In this document: positions 1 through 8,952 of the stretch, in pieces
Numbering within the stretch: the stretch's first letter is position 1
Layout of the letters: every line of letters begins with the position of its first letter
Assembly (NCBI RefSeq): GCF_002105535.1
Contig: NZ_CP015848.1
Span: 620,907-684,906, forward strand
DNA length: 64,000 nt
Reading direction: 5' to 3'
DNA from: Magnetospirillum sp. ME-1
Lineage (GTDB): Bacteria; Pseudomonadota; Alphaproteobacteria; Rhodospirillales; Magnetospirillaceae
The notes under the pieces: generated by a model
The model's database searches: none
What the model was told of the DNA's origin: nothing
The model's input: only the letters and a program-made list of their open reading frames with translations
Program-made: the position numbers and the translations under genes

Positions 1-1751
1 GCCACCAATTCCCCGGCACGGTCGATTAGACCCTGGTGGGTTTGGGCATGTTCATCAGCACCGGAATATCCTATCGAGCGGAAAACTGCTTCTTCATCCC
101 GGAAATGATCCAGAAGGTCCGCAACAAGTGCTTCGATCTGAGGTGCCACCTCATCGGTTGGTCGCTCTCCGATGACCGCTGTCAGCAAATTATTTGCGTG
201 TTCGAATAGATTTCGGTGCTGCGTATCGAGCAAAGCATGGCCGGACTCGTAGGTGCTCCTCCAGACCAGACGTAGAAACGAGAGATCGAGAAGCTCTGCC
301 TCATCGGCTTCATCAGCCTCGCAGGCATCGGTTACGACTCGGTTCCTCCCACCTTCCTTTGCCGCGTAAAGGGCTGCATCAGACCGGCATAGCCAAGATT
401 CCCATGTTTCATCTTCACGGTATTCGGCGACACCAAAGCTGGCGGTAACATGCCCAACACCAGGAAAATCGAAGGCCATAACCGCCTTACGGATTCGTTC
501 GGCAAGCAGGATTGCGATCATTAGTCCACTGTTTGGGGTGACGATCACGAATTCCTCACCGCCCCAACGACCGAGCAGATCGGTGGAACGCATGCACTTT
601 TGGGCGATGTCACAAAATGTCTTCAGAACTTCATCGCCTACAGCATGGCCATAGCCGTCATTGACCCTCTTGAAGTGGTCCAGATCGATAAAGATCAATG
701 AAACAGGGTGACCATATCGCGAATTTCGGAGCATTTCCTGTTGGGCAGATTCTTCGATTCTGATGCGGCTCCAAGCTCCCGTCAGAGCGTCATGTCGGGC
801 CAAATGCTCCAGTTTCTCGCGTGCCTCAACAAGTTCGGCATTCGATGCAGCAAGGGCCGCAACGGTTTTGGAGAGTTCCTGGTTTAGAACTTCGAGTTCG
901 TGGCTACGTTCGGCCAGATGCTGTTCTGCGATTTTGCGTTCTGTGATGTCAGAAACGACGCAGACCAGACCCGCACGCCCATCTTTGTAAGCGGGCATGT
1001 GACGGGCGGTCAGTTGCCCCCAGAACGCAGTGCCATTTGACCGCCAATAATGGCGTTCCAGGTTGACGTTGGCCCGATCCTGGACCAGATGATCCGCCAT
1101 GTTCTTTCGGGCTGTTTCCTGCTCTACGGGATCGACCAGATCGACGTATTCCATGCCAACCAGCAATTCCAATGGCATCATGAACATTTCCGCCATCCGT
1201 TGGTTGGCCGCACCAATCCGGCCACTGGAATCGATGGTGAAAATGGCCACACTGGAATTGTCGAAAATCAGCCGCAGCAGCCCCTCCTTGTCACGAAGGG
1301 TTTCCTCGGCTTCACGTCGTTCAGTGATGTCCGTGTACAGCGTGATGAATCCGCCGCTCGGCAGTGGCTGGCCTGAAATCTCCAGAATGGTTCCATCAGG
1401 CCGAACACGCTCGAACTGGTGTGGCTTCATCGCCATGGCTCTCTGGACAACCTGCCCAGCGAGTTCCTCTGGGTCACCTGGACCGTATTCACCGCGTCGT
1501 GCGTTGAACATGGCCAGGGATTCCATGGAGGGCAGGCTGCCTTCAAACAATTGGTCAGGGAAATCCAACAGCCGTCTGAACAAGCCATTGCAGGCAACCA
1601 TCTCCAGGTTCTGATCGAACAGTGTTACGCCGCACGGAAGGTGCTCGATGATCGACTGGATGATGTGGCGGCATTCTGGAGAACTGGCGAGCATCAGCAA
1701 GCCGCTGATGCCGCTATGTTCAACTTGCTGGCTGGCCCAATTTTCAGACAT
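1..1751 (-). CDS. PAS-PAS-GGDEF-hemerythrin diguanylate cyclase (partial, C-terminus beyond window start)
   Basis: This is a signalling protein that should make cyclic di-GMP. About 583 residues are visible, read from an ATG at 1751; the frame is open upstream only to a stop near 1812, with no earlier ATG. Two PAS domains come first (about residues 20-270; each ends in a DITER-type motif), then a coiled linker, then a GGDEF domain with the signature GGEEF encoded at 549-563. An RSTD inhibitory I-site lies five residues before it, so product feedback is likely. The last visible part (about 1-270) is a hemerythrin domain with the family patterns DTQH and HFRDEE and a YSGADEH segment, which would bind a di-iron centre and sense oxygen. 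The stop codon is outside the window. It is divergent from nrdR, with 223 bases between them. Confidence 0.9.
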   Translation of the reverse strand, partial: MSENWASQQVEHSGISGLLMLASSPECRHIIQSIIEHLPCGVTLFDQNLEMVACNGLFRRLLDFPDQLFEGSLPSMESLAMFNARRGEYGPGDPEELAGQVVQRAMAMKPHQFERVRPDGTILEISGQPLPSGGFITLYTDITERREAEETLRDKEGLLRLIFDNSSVAIFTIDSSGRIGAANQRMAEMFMMPLELLVGMEYVDLVDPVEQETARKNMADHLVQDRANVNLERHYWRSNGTAFWGQLTARHMPAYKDGRAGLVCVVSDITERKIAEQHLAERSHELEVLNQELSKTVAALAASNAELVEAREKLEHLARHDALTGAWSRIRIEESAQQEMLRNSRYGHPVSLIFIDLDHFKRVNDGYGHAVGDEVLKTFCDIAQKCMRSTDLLGRWGGEEFVIVTPNSGLMIAILLAERIRKAVMAFDFPGVGHVTASFGVAEYREDETWESWLCRSDAALYAAKEGGRNRVVTDACEADEADEAELLDLSFLRLVWRSTYESGHALLDTQHRNLFEHANNLLTAVIGERPTDEVAPQIEALVADLLDHFRDEEAVFRSIGYSGADEHAQTHQGLIDRAGELV

Positions 1752-1974
1752 TTCGGATATCAGCCGGTTCCAATTTCCGCCATCAAAAGTTCTATCAAAA
1801 GTATGGTTGAGCTATGTCCGTGGGGTCAATCCTAAGTGCCACCGGGTTCCCATGTTGTTACAAGTCGTCGCAAATCCAATGCCGATATGCACGACTGCCC
1901 ATGCCACCATTCTTGCTGGCGGTCGCCATTTCCTGAATGATTGCCCTGGATATTGATAGGGGGGAGGCGATCCA

Positions 1975-2436
1975 ATGCGATGCCCATTTTGCGGCCAGGA
2001 GGATACCCAGGTGAAGGATTCACGCCCGACCGACGACAATGCGGCCATCCGTCGCCGCAGAGCTTGTCCAGGGTGTGGATCACGGTTCACCACCTTCGAA
2101 CGGGTTCAAATCCGTGATCTGGTCGTGGTCAAAAAGGACGGATCACGCTCGCCCTTCGACCGGGAGAAGGTGGTCAAGTCACTTCAGATCGCCCTGCGAA
2201 AACGCCCTGTCGAAGATGACCAGATCGAACGCATTGCCAATGGCATCTACCGCCGCCTTGAGAGCTTGGGAGAAAACGAGGTTCCGTCCAAGCTCATCGG
2301 TGAACTGGTGATGGACGTGCTGATGGAACTCGATCAGGTCGCCTATTTGCGGTACGCCTCGGTCTACCGGAACTTCCGTGAAGCCAAGGATTTCGGGGAT
2401 TTCCTGGGAAAGATGGGAACCAGCAGAAGCGATTGA
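1975..2436 (+). CDS. nrdR: NrdR transcriptional repressor
   Basis: NrdR represses ribonucleotide reductase genes and senses ATP/dATP. The 153-residue protein has the full family length. The N-terminal zinc ribbon uses C3, C6, C31 and C34 (MRCPFC, CPGC), followed by an ATP-cone from about residue 49 to 139. A strong ribosome binding site (GGGGGGAGG) sits just before the ATG. In most alphaproteobacteria nrdR lies with glyA or riboflavin genes; here it stands alone among sensory and mobile genes, so it may be a second copy carried by the accessory region. That is inference, since the rest of the genome is not visible. Confidence 0.95.
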   Translation: MRCPFCGQEDTQVKDSRPTDDNAAIRRRRACPGCGSRFTTFERVQIRDLVVVKKDGSRSPFDREKVVKSLQIALRKRPVEDDQIERIANGIYRRLESLGENEVPSKLIGELVMDVLMELDQVAYLRYASVYRNFREAKDFGDFLGKMGTSRSD

Positions 2437-2553
2437 GGCATTCAGACCATCACCCAGAAGGCACGATGGAAGTGTGACTTGATCAAGCAGCTTCCCGTTT
2501 ACGCACCATACCATTAGGATAATGGGCTTTCGTATCTTGAATCTGCATGGCCC

Positions 2554-4650
2554 ATGGCGACTCAGCAGCAAACAGTGCCAACAATCACCCCTCATCGCGG
2601 CAAAGCGATTCTAGTTGGCGGCGTAATTGCCCCTATTTTCTTGGTAATTACCATTGCTTTTGTCGCATTAATAAAAATGCGTGAACAAGCAGAATTTCGA
2701 ATCGCTGCCGCCACTCAAAATCTTGCCCAAACAATAGCCCTGACTATAGATGGGCAAATTGATGCCATTGATGTGGCTTTGCAAGCGGTTGCGGATGATA
2801 TTGGCGAGAACACATCTAGTGAAAAATTTTCTGACAGTGAGATTACAGAGATGCTATACCGACAGCAAAGCCGACTGCCATTAATAGACCATCTATGGGC
2901 ATCAAATGAGCGTGGAGATGTGGTCTATGGAGTTGGCATATCGAATCCGACACCAAGCATTGCTGATCGAGACTACTTCTTGAAGCAATTAAGCTCTAAA
3001 GGGCAGAGCATATTTATAAGCAAGCCCGTTTTTGGGAAGGTTAATAAAAAATGGATTTGGGTGTTTTCAAGAAAAATTGAAAACCGTAACCGAGAATTTA
3101 AAGGGGTTGCGTTTGCCGTTATATTTACAGATCGTGTACAGGAAATTTTTGATAAAATCAAAATGGAAGGTGGCGGATCGATTGCGTTACGTGACGATAA
3201 TCTTGGGCTTATTGCACGCAGCACTTATGAAAAACAAAACCCAATTGCAATTGGCGATTCTAAAATATCAAAGCCATTTGAGGAAATGCTATCCATCAAC
3301 ATGAACGAGGGAACCTATAGCAGTGATGGGACCGGTCCCGACACATTTATACGTACCTACTCATATAGACGCAGTGAAAAATATGGTTTCCTCGTCAATG
3401 TTGGGCTTTCTCGTGAGAACGCACTCGCCGATTGGCGTCAGCAAGCGACAATTATTGCCGGACTTGTTCTCGCATTTGCCTCTGCGGTAATCGCCCTATC
3501 CTTGACACTGCACCGGGCGTGGAACCGCCAGAAGCACGACATGCAGATGCTGATTGAGAGCAAGGAGACGCTGCATGAGGCACAGCGAATTGCAAATTTG
3601 GGACACTATACGTATCACGTCACGGATGACCGGTGGGAAAGCTCAGATGTCCTGGATAACCTGTTCGGCATAGGGTCCGATTACGTTCGGGATGCGGAGC
3701 ATTGGCTTGCTTTGGTTGCCCCCGAAAGCAGGGAGGAAATGGCCTCCTACCTCAAGGAAATTATTGCTCACGGAGAAAGGTTCGAGCGTCAGTACCCCAT
3801 TCAACGCCAGTCCACCGGAGAAATTCGTTGGGTCTCGGGGCTTGGAAATATCGAACGAGATGCTAACGGCGTTGCCGTGCGTATGTCGGGAACCATACAA
3901 GATATTACCGAACGAGTTGTCGCTGAACAGGCCATGCGTGAACGAACAGATCTACTTACCCAATCAAATGCCGATTTGGAGCAATTTGCATATGTTGCAT
4001 CACATGATCTTCAAACACCCTTACGCAATATAATTAGCTACTCACAACTTTTGACGCGACGATACAAAGGTAAACTCGATTCAGACGCCGATGACTTTAT
4101 TGATTTTATCATCGACAACTCGATGAAGATGTCAAAACTCATAACAGACTTGCTCGAGTATTCTCGAATCACCAGTCAAACCCGCCCACTTGAGCCAATT
4201 TCTGCAAGCGAAGCTGCGAATCAAGCCTTGGCAAACCTTCACCACGAGCTTGAGGAGTCAGAGGCTGAGGTGGAGATTGGAAAACTTCCCTTGGTTCTGG
4301 CTGACACTCCCCATCTGGTTAGCCTCTTTCAGAACCTTATCGGCAATGCCATTAAATACCGATCTGAAGATCGCGTGCCTCGAATTTCAGTTTCTGCAAT
4401 TCGGGAAAGTGTAAAATTCTGGCAGTTCGCCGTCAGTGACAATGGGGTTGGTATCGATCCTGAATACCACTCGAAGATTTTTGAAATTTTTCAGCGACTA
4501 ACCCCGACTTCTGATGTTCAGGGCACTGGAATTGGCCTAACTCTTTGCCGTCGAATTGTACAGCGGTTCGGGGGAACCATCTGGGTAGAATCTAATCCTG
4601 GTCTCGGATCGACGTTTTTCTTCAGGTTACGCGATGGCAGTGAAACATAA
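2554..4650 (+). CDS. membrane sensor histidine kinase (Cache-like, PAS, HisKA, HATPase)
   Basis: This 698-residue kinase has an N-terminal membrane helix (about 19-41) and a second near 305-327. Between them is an extracytoplasmic region resembling a double Cache (PDC) sensor with a DRDYF motif. A cytoplasmic PAS domain follows (about 340-460, ending DITERV), then a HisKA domain of the phytochrome-like type, SHDLQTPLRN, whose phospho-accepting histidine is residue 484. The ATPase domain shows the N-box (NLIGNAIKY), DNGVGI and GTGIGL motifs, so it should be active. No response regulator is adjacent; the next gene, 21 bases downstream, encodes a bacteriohemerythrin and is probably cotranscribed. 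Base composition is more AT-rich than in the core genes, which fits horizontal origin. The ligand cannot be told from sequence. Confidence 0.9.
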   Translation: MATQQQTVPTITPHRGKAILVGGVIAPIFLVITIAFVALIKMREQAEFRIAAATQNLAQTIALTIDGQIDAIDVALQAVADDIGENTSSEKFSDSEITEMLYRQQSRLPLIDHLWASNERGDVVYGVGISNPTPSIADRDYFLKQLSSKGQSIFISKPVFGKVNKKWIWVFSRKIENRNREFKGVAFAVIFTDRVQEIFDKIKMEGGGSIALRDDNLGLIARSTYEKQNPIAIGDSKISKPFEEMLSINMNEGTYSSDGTGPDTFIRTYSYRRSEKYGFLVNVGLSRENALADWRQQATIIAGLVLAFASAVIALSLTLHRAWNRQKHDMQMLIESKETLHEAQRIANLGHYTYHVTDDRWESSDVLDNLFGIGSDYVRDAEHWLALVAPESREEMASYLKEIIAHGERFERQYPIQRQSTGEIRWVSGLGNIERDANGVAVRMSGTIQDITERVVAEQAMRERTDLLTQSNADLEQFAYVASHDLQTPLRNIISYSQLLTRRYKGKLDSDADDFIDFIIDNSMKMSKLITDLLEYSRITSQTRPLEPISASEAANQALANLHHELEESEAEVEIGKLPLVLADTPHLVSLFQNLIGNAIKYRSEDRVPRISVSAIRESVKFWQFAVSDNGVGIDPEYHSKIFEIFQRLTPTSDVQGTGIGLTLCRRIVQRFGGTIWVESNPGLGSTFFFRLRDGSET

Positions 4651-4671
4651 GCATGGCACCAAAGGTGAAGC

Positions 4672-5076
4672 ATGACGGAAATTATTTGGCAGGACTGGTT
4701 CGAAGTCGGTCATGAACGCATTGATTCCGAGCACAAAACATTTTTCGATATTTTGAAGGCGATTGATTTTGATATTCGCCACGGGACTGACAAGATGCGT
4801 GTTTTAAGGGTTATGAACGAATTGCGTCTATATACGTACTTTCACTTCATAAGCGAGGAGAATCTTATGGAGGATTGCTCCTATCCTGATATCAAGGAGC
4901 ACAGACGCGGGCACAAAATAATCCTTGAAACGATGGATGAGTATATCGCAGACATCAGAAGTGGCATTGATAGGTTCGATGAGCTTCTGACATTTTTATA
5001 CGGATGGTTTTGCGGGCACACGGTCAATGAAGATTCCAAGCTCTCCCAATACATAAAGACAACAGCAACAACATAG
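4672..5076 (+). CDS. bacteriohemerythrin
   Basis: A single-domain hemerythrin of 134 residues, expected to bind oxygen at a non-haem di-iron site in the cytoplasm. All seven usual ligands can be placed: H21, H58, E62, H77, H81, H116 and D121, in the contexts SEHK, HFISEE, HRRGH and HTVNED. It starts 21 bases after the histidine kinase stop with an AAGGTGAA ribosome binding site, so the two are probably one operon. Hemerythrins are abundant in magnetotactic spirilla, where they are linked to oxygen storage, delivery or aerotaxis. A partner role with the upstream kinase is inference from spacing only. Confidence 0.92.
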   Translation: MTEIIWQDWFEVGHERIDSEHKTFFDILKAIDFDIRHGTDKMRVLRVMNELRLYTYFHFISEENLMEDCSYPDIKEHRRGHKIILETMDEYIADIRSGIDRFDELLTFLYGWFCGHTVNEDSKLSQYIKTTATT

Positions 5077-5267
5077 CTAACCATCAAGTGGCTTTATTCT
5101 GTCCACGCCATACTTTGAACAAGCCAATGGGCATCAGGCGAGCTTTGTGAGGCTGACATCCAGCAAAACTTGCCTTCGGATCATGCAACGGCACAACTAA
5201 ATCCATTGATAAAGTTGCGACTGACTTGCACAATCACGTTCTCGTGAAGTGCGACAGGAAGTGAGCC

Positions 5268-5714
5268 GTGGATGAATCGCCCCCATCTCGTATCGAGCAG
5301 CGTTGCATTGAAAAATCTATGAAGATGACGGACCAGCGGCGAGTTATCGCTCGCGTCCTTTCAGATGCAACCGACCACCCTGATGTCGATGAGGTTTATC
5401 GCCGTGCCGTCGAGATCAATCGGCATATCAGCATTCCCACTGTCTACCGCACCGTGCGACTATTTGAGGAAGCAGGCATCCTTGAACGGCACGATTTTGG
5501 CGATGGGAAAAAGAGCCGATACGAAGAGGCCGAAAGTGACCATCATGATCACTTGATTGACGTAACTTCAGGGGCAGTTATCGAATTCTCCTGCGTTGAG
5601 ATTGAAGCTTTGCAAAAGAAGATCGCCGCAGATTACGGCTATCAGGTCATCGGCCATCGCCTTGAGCTTCTTGGGGTTCCACTGACACCAGAAGATCGGC
5701 AGGAGGACCAATAG
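5268..5714 (+). CDS. Fur-family transcriptional regulator
   Basis: A 148-residue Fur-family protein. The winged-helix domain covers about residues 15-85 (QRRVIARVL, then IPTVYRTVRLFEEAGIL, the usual recognition-helix region). The dimerisation domain carries the metal-binding HHDHLID motif. The C-terminal CxxC pair found in many Fur and Zur proteins is absent; one cysteine remains in FSCVEI. I use the GTG at 5268 because AGGAAG precedes it and an in-frame ATG appears only 16 codons later. Iron-responsive Fur or Irr-like function are both possible. It stands alone between the bacteriohemerythrin and a toxin-antitoxin pair and may be a second fur-type gene. Confidence 0.88.
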   Translation: MDESPPSRIEQRCIEKSMKMTDQRRVIARVLSDATDHPDVDEVYRRAVEINRHISIPTVYRTVRLFEEAGILERHDFGDGKKSRYEEAESDHHDHLIDVTSGAVIEFSCVEIEALQKKIAADYGYQVIGHRLELLGVPLTPEDRQEDQ

Positions 5715-5873
5715 GCAAGAGAGCGATCCCGTCCATCAAGCCAGGGAGCATTCAGCCAAGGTGGCGAGCAAACCTTGGGCGGTGAAATCGTTGCCCGGTT
5801 TGCGTAATTTGATAAATGAACCCAAGATCGCATCCATCTTGGTGACGGAGCCAACGCAGGAACCGCAGTGGAC

Positions 5874-6155
5874 TCATCGACCAGGAAGAAGCTCAACACG
5901 AAGGCGGCTTCCTGTGGCGGCGGCGTAGCGTGCCAGTGAAGTAGATGAAGGAAGGGAACGGCCACTTTCCAGCCGTGCAACCACGGACTGGGTGGTGCCC
6001 ATCCGTTTTGCGACTTCGGCCTGAGATAGACCCGCCCGTTGCCGGGCACGGATAAGGGTTTCCGCAATCTCGAACTCGGGAGCGAGACGGTCATATTCGG
6101 CCTTAACCTCGGGATCAGCCAGCATTTTAGCCTTGAGATCATTCAGGCTGGTCAT
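5874..6155 (-). CDS. XRE-family antitoxin (HigA-like)
   Basis: A 93-residue DNA-binding protein with a helix-turn-helix of the XRE/Cro type at about residues 33-85 (RARQRAGLSQAEVAKRMGTT, then VVARLESG). It overlaps the upstream toxin-like gene by four bases (ATGA), and the order toxin first, antitoxin second is that of HigBA modules. It should neutralise the toxin and repress the shared promoter, probably at the palindrome at 6490-6505. GGAG stands seven bases before its ATG. Assignment as antitoxin rests on fold and context. Confidence 0.88.
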   Translation of the reverse strand: MTSLNDLKAKMLADPEVKAEYDRLAPEFEIAETLIRARQRAGLSQAEVAKRMGTTQSVVARLESGRSLPSSTSLARYAAATGSRLRVELLPGR

Positions 6156-6484
6156 TTCAAAATCTCCTTGGCCCGAGCCAATGCGAGTTCAATCTCCTGG
6201 CGAGGCGTCTTCTGAGTCTTTTTTACAAAGGCCCGCACTACCACGACCCGCCGACCAGTGACGGTCACATAGAGGGCACGGGCGATGCCGTCGCGGCCCA
6301 TTAGCCGCATCTCCCATAACTTGCCCTCAAGCGGCTTCACATGAGGATGCCCCATACCTTCCAACCCAGCAGACTCAATCATCCCGGCTATCCGCAGAAA
6401 ACGGGCCTGCATATCCTTGGGCAAGACAGCGATTTCCGCGTCCACGATTTCGTTGAGGGTTTCGACCTTCCATTCCATGGACAT
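6152..6484 (-). CDS. RelE/HigB-type toxin (Gp49-like)
   Basis: A 110-residue protein of the RelE/ParE superfamily, Gp49 (phage-derived) subtype. These toxins usually cleave mRNA at the ribosome. Typical family elements are the compact basic C-terminal half: PLEGKLWEMRL, then ARALYVTVTGRRVVVVRAFVKK with the KKTQKTP loop. I place the start at the ATG at 6484 (MSMEW); a second in-frame ATG lies at 6478. A longer open frame upstream has no family similarity and crosses the palindromic operator, so it is not used. It overlaps the antitoxin gene by four bases. Confidence 0.87.
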   Translation of the reverse strand: MSMEWKVETLNEIVDAEIAVLPKDMQARFLRIAGMIESAGLEGMGHPHVKPLEGKLWEMRLMGRDGIARALYVTVTGRRVVVVRAFVKKTQKTPRQEIELALARAKEILK

Positions 6485-6489
6485 ACCAT

Positions 6490-6505
6490 ATCGCAAAATA
6501 GCGAT
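6490..6505. promoter_or_regulatory. palindromic operator of the toxin-antitoxin pair
   Basis: The inverted repeat ATCGC-AAAATA-GCGAT ends six bases before the toxin ATG on the minus strand. Its position fits a site where the HigA-like antitoxin represses its own operon. No binding data; the arms are only five bases long. Confidence 0.5.
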
Positions 6506-6819
6506 TATTGGAAGGTAACTAAATGGGAAGGTTTTGCGGCCTCGAAACGGCGAGCACTCGACCGAGGAACCGTTCGACGGCCGGATAAAGGCGGGGGGGG
6601 CATCCACATCGGTGGTGGCTGTTCGTCTTGGGAAGAAGCCACGAGGGGATTGAACCACGATGATCGAGATCCATCTATCAGGAAATAACCGCAATACTGC
6701 ATATGGCTGGCTGGGCTGAAGTATGACATTTGGTTTTGATTGGCATATGATGGCGGAACTTCGCATGTTGGCATTTTAAGAAACATTCGCCCGTCTTGGT
6801 GGTGGCATGAGGTGCGAGA
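6506..6819. other. intergenic region between toxin-antitoxin and DUF1465 genes
   Basis: About 310 bases between divergent genes. It must hold the promoters of the toxin-antitoxin operon and of the DUF1465 gene. I see a run of G at 6593-6600 but no convincing gene, RNA or further inverted repeat. Confidence 0.5.
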
Positions 6820-7284
6820 ATGCAAACAACTGCATATTTTCGCGGCCCTATTGAAGAAACCATGGCTCTGCTGGTTGAAGCTCGGACCTTCATGATGGAA
6901 ACCGAATGGTGGGACCGGCAAAAAGTCGATGGCGTTAAAGGGCTTCGGATAACCAATGAAACTTTTCGGTTAACAAGCCGTCTGACTCAAGTTATGTCGT
7001 GGCTGATGTTCCAGCGTGCAGTTCATAACGGTGAGATTTCCGCAGAATATGCGATGGAAAACCAATTTAGGCTATCTGGGCATGATGTGTGCTTGGACAC
7101 ATCGCATTGTAATGATTCTGTGATTTCTGATGAATTACGATCACTATTGAATCGTTCACACAAACTTTTTCTGCGGATCGAGCGGCTGGAAACAAGTTTT
7201 GCTCGCACAGCAACGCGTCATTCCCCATCATCTAACAACGAGGAATTAGACGCTAATTTCGGGCACGCTGAAACTGAACATTGA
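6820..7284 (+). CDS. DUF1465 family protein
   Basis: A 154-residue protein resembling DUF1465, a family found almost only in alphaproteobacteria. The diagnostic stretch is ETFRLTSRLTQVMSWLMFQR followed by AVHNGEIS, with a conserved N-terminal region (ETMALLVEARTFM) and a helical C-terminus. The molecular function is not established; many members are encoded near cell-cycle genes. The polar tail after about residue 125 is not conserved in my memory of the family. Here it lies between a toxin-antitoxin pair and an EAL gene, so it may be a second, island-borne copy. Confidence 0.8.
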   Translation: MQTTAYFRGPIEETMALLVEARTFMMETEWWDRQKVDGVKGLRITNETFRLTSRLTQVMSWLMFQRAVHNGEISAEYAMENQFRLSGHDVCLDTSHCNDSVISDELRSLLNRSHKLFLRIERLETSFARTATRHSPSSNNEELDANFGHAETEH

Positions 7285-7411
7285 CCCGCTGCCATCCTCA
7301 AAAGTCACTCAGAGTTTCTTGGTGACGGTTCAAAATGCGGCAGAAAATTAGCAAAGCGACAGCAAATCTCGCATCATCCACGCTGTCGCGAACGAACGGT
7401 CCAAGGAAGCC

Positions 7412-8170
7412 ATGAGCCATTCAAAATCTGGTTGCCACTCGTGCCTGGAGGGAAAGGGTTTTGCTATTCCTTTCACCATGGCGTTTCAGCCAATTGTGGA
7501 TTTGCATGAGCGACGCATATCGACCTACGAAGCACTGGTGAGAGGTCCAGAGGGCCAACCTGCTATGAGCGTTCTTTCTCAAGTGACTGCTGACAACCGC
7601 TACGCATTCGATCAGGCGTGCCGGGTCAAGGCCATCGAACTTGCAGCCAGCTTGGGCTTGGACCGGCGGCTGAGCATCAATTTCCTACCCAATGCCGTTT
7701 ATGATCCCAAGGCATGTATACGTGCCACCTTGGCTGCTGCGGAACGAGTCAACTTTCCCCTCGATCTCATTACCTTTGAGATTACTGAGGACGAAAGGAT
7801 CACAGATACCCCTCATCTGCTTGGCATCATCAAGGAATACCGCCGCCATGGATTCAGGGTGGCACTTGATGATTTTGGGGCGGGCTATGCCGGTCTTAAT
7901 GTGCTGGCAGAGATGATTGTTGATGTCGTGAAATTGGACATCGCCCTGGTCCGCAATATCGACCATGATCAACGACGCCGTACAATTGCCCTGGGAATGA
8001 TAAAGGTATGTCAGGAGCTTGGCGTTGATGTTGTCGCCGAGGGAGTGGAGCGGACTCAAGAATTAAAAGTTCTTCGTGATGCCGGTGTGCGTTATGTACA
8101 AGGATTTTTATTTTCGCGGCCCGCTGTTAACTCCCTTGCTTTAGATTCGAGCATTAACTTTTCACCTTAA
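7412..8170 (+). CDS. EAL-domain cyclic di-GMP phosphodiesterase
   Basis: A stand-alone EAL protein of 252 residues that should hydrolyse cyclic di-GMP. The catalytic motifs are present: YEALVRG, SINFLPN, FEITEDE, DDFGAGYAGL, VKLD, VVAEGVE and QGFLFSRP. There is no sensor domain, but the N-terminus has a GCHSC pair of cysteines (C8 and C11) that could bind metal or respond to redox state. AAGGAAG precedes the ATG. Together with the GGDEF-hemerythrin protein at the left end it gives this region both synthesis and breakdown of the messenger. Likely active, judged from motifs only. Confidence 0.92.
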   Translation: MSHSKSGCHSCLEGKGFAIPFTMAFQPIVDLHERRISTYEALVRGPEGQPAMSVLSQVTADNRYAFDQACRVKAIELAASLGLDRRLSINFLPNAVYDPKACIRATLAAAERVNFPLDLITFEITEDERITDTPHLLGIIKEYRRHGFRVALDDFGAGYAGLNVLAEMIVDVVKLDIALVRNIDHDQRRRTIALGMIKVCQELGVDVVAEGVERTQELKVLRDAGVRYVQGFLFSRPAVNSLALDSSINFSP

Positions 8171-8287
8171 ATAGTAATTATATATAATAACAATATTATT
8201 ATCTGGACTCATGCTGTGCATGCCTATAATGGCGTATCTGGGATGATACGCAAATTCAGGGGCATTCTCATTATCAGCTTTGGAAAT

Positions 8288-8839
8288 TCATCCGGCTATT
8301 TCCAAAGCCCGATAGACGGATGTGCGAGCGATTCCTAATTCCTTACTGATGGCCGCAACATTGAAGCCCTGATTTTTGAGTCGCCGAATTTCACCAGCGT
8401 CGATTTTCGGGGGGCGTCCACGGTACCGTTCCGGGTGATCCTTCTTGGCCCGCTGGATTCCTTCGATCTGTCGTTCCCGCCGAAGCTCGGTCTCGAACTG
8501 GGCGAACACCCCGAGCAAATTAATAGTCAGGGAGCCGTAGATATCACCGGTATCGAATGGTTGCTCGGTGGCCTTCAGACTGGCACCCCTTTCTTTCAGC
8601 ACCTTGATGATGTCCTGGAGGTCGCCGATGGATCGGGCCAGCCGGTCGATCCGGGTGACGACCAGAACATCCCCTTCGCGAAGGAACTCCAGCAGGGTTT
8701 CCAGTTCCCGGCGACCGTCGCGGCTGGTACCGCTGATTTTTTCACTTCGGATGATCTGGCACCCTGCGGCCTTCAGGGCATCAATCTGAATGTCGAGGGA
8801 TTGGTCTGCTGAAGAGCAGCGGGCATATCCGTACAGCAT
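8288..8839 (-). CDS. serine resolvase/invertase
   Basis: A small serine recombinase of 183 residues, the usual size of Tn3-type resolvases and Hin-type invertases. The N-terminal catalytic domain has YARCSSADQ with nucleophile S9, then GTSRDGRRELETLL and VTRIDRLARSIGDL. The C-terminus holds the DNA-binding helix-turn-helix (AAISKELGIARTSVYRAL). A perfect 9-base inverted repeat lies 12-32 bases upstream of the ATG. No transposase, terminal repeats or invertible segment were seen nearby, so its target is unknown. Confidence 0.93.
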   Translation of the reverse strand: MLYGYARCSSADQSLDIQIDALKAAGCQIIRSEKISGTSRDGRRELETLLEFLREGDVLVVTRIDRLARSIGDLQDIIKVLKERGASLKATEQPFDTGDIYGSLTINLLGVFAQFETELRRERQIEGIQRAKKDHPERYRGRPPKIDAGEIRRLKNQGFNVAAISKELGIARTSVYRALEIAG

Positions 8840-8850
8840 GGATTTGCTCC

Positions 8851-8871
8851 ATATGGGTCATAGACCCATAT
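8851..8871. promoter_or_regulatory. 9-bp inverted repeat upstream of the resolvase gene
   Basis: ATATGGGTC-ATA-GACCCATAT is a perfect inverted repeat just before the resolvase start codon. It could be an operator or a recombination half-site bound by the resolvase. Position and symmetry are seen directly; function is inferred. Confidence 0.5.
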
Positions 8872-8952
8872 ATTAAAGCGTTCCATAAATAAAAAAGCAA
8901 CCCATCTGGAACAATATTTCCTGACTGTGGCGGAGTTGCAGCATGGTATACC

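Noticed and set aside
2098-2116. CGGGTTCAAATCCG, resembling a tRNA T-arm
   Set aside because: It lies inside the nrdR reading frame, and no acceptor, anticodon or D-arm can be built around it.
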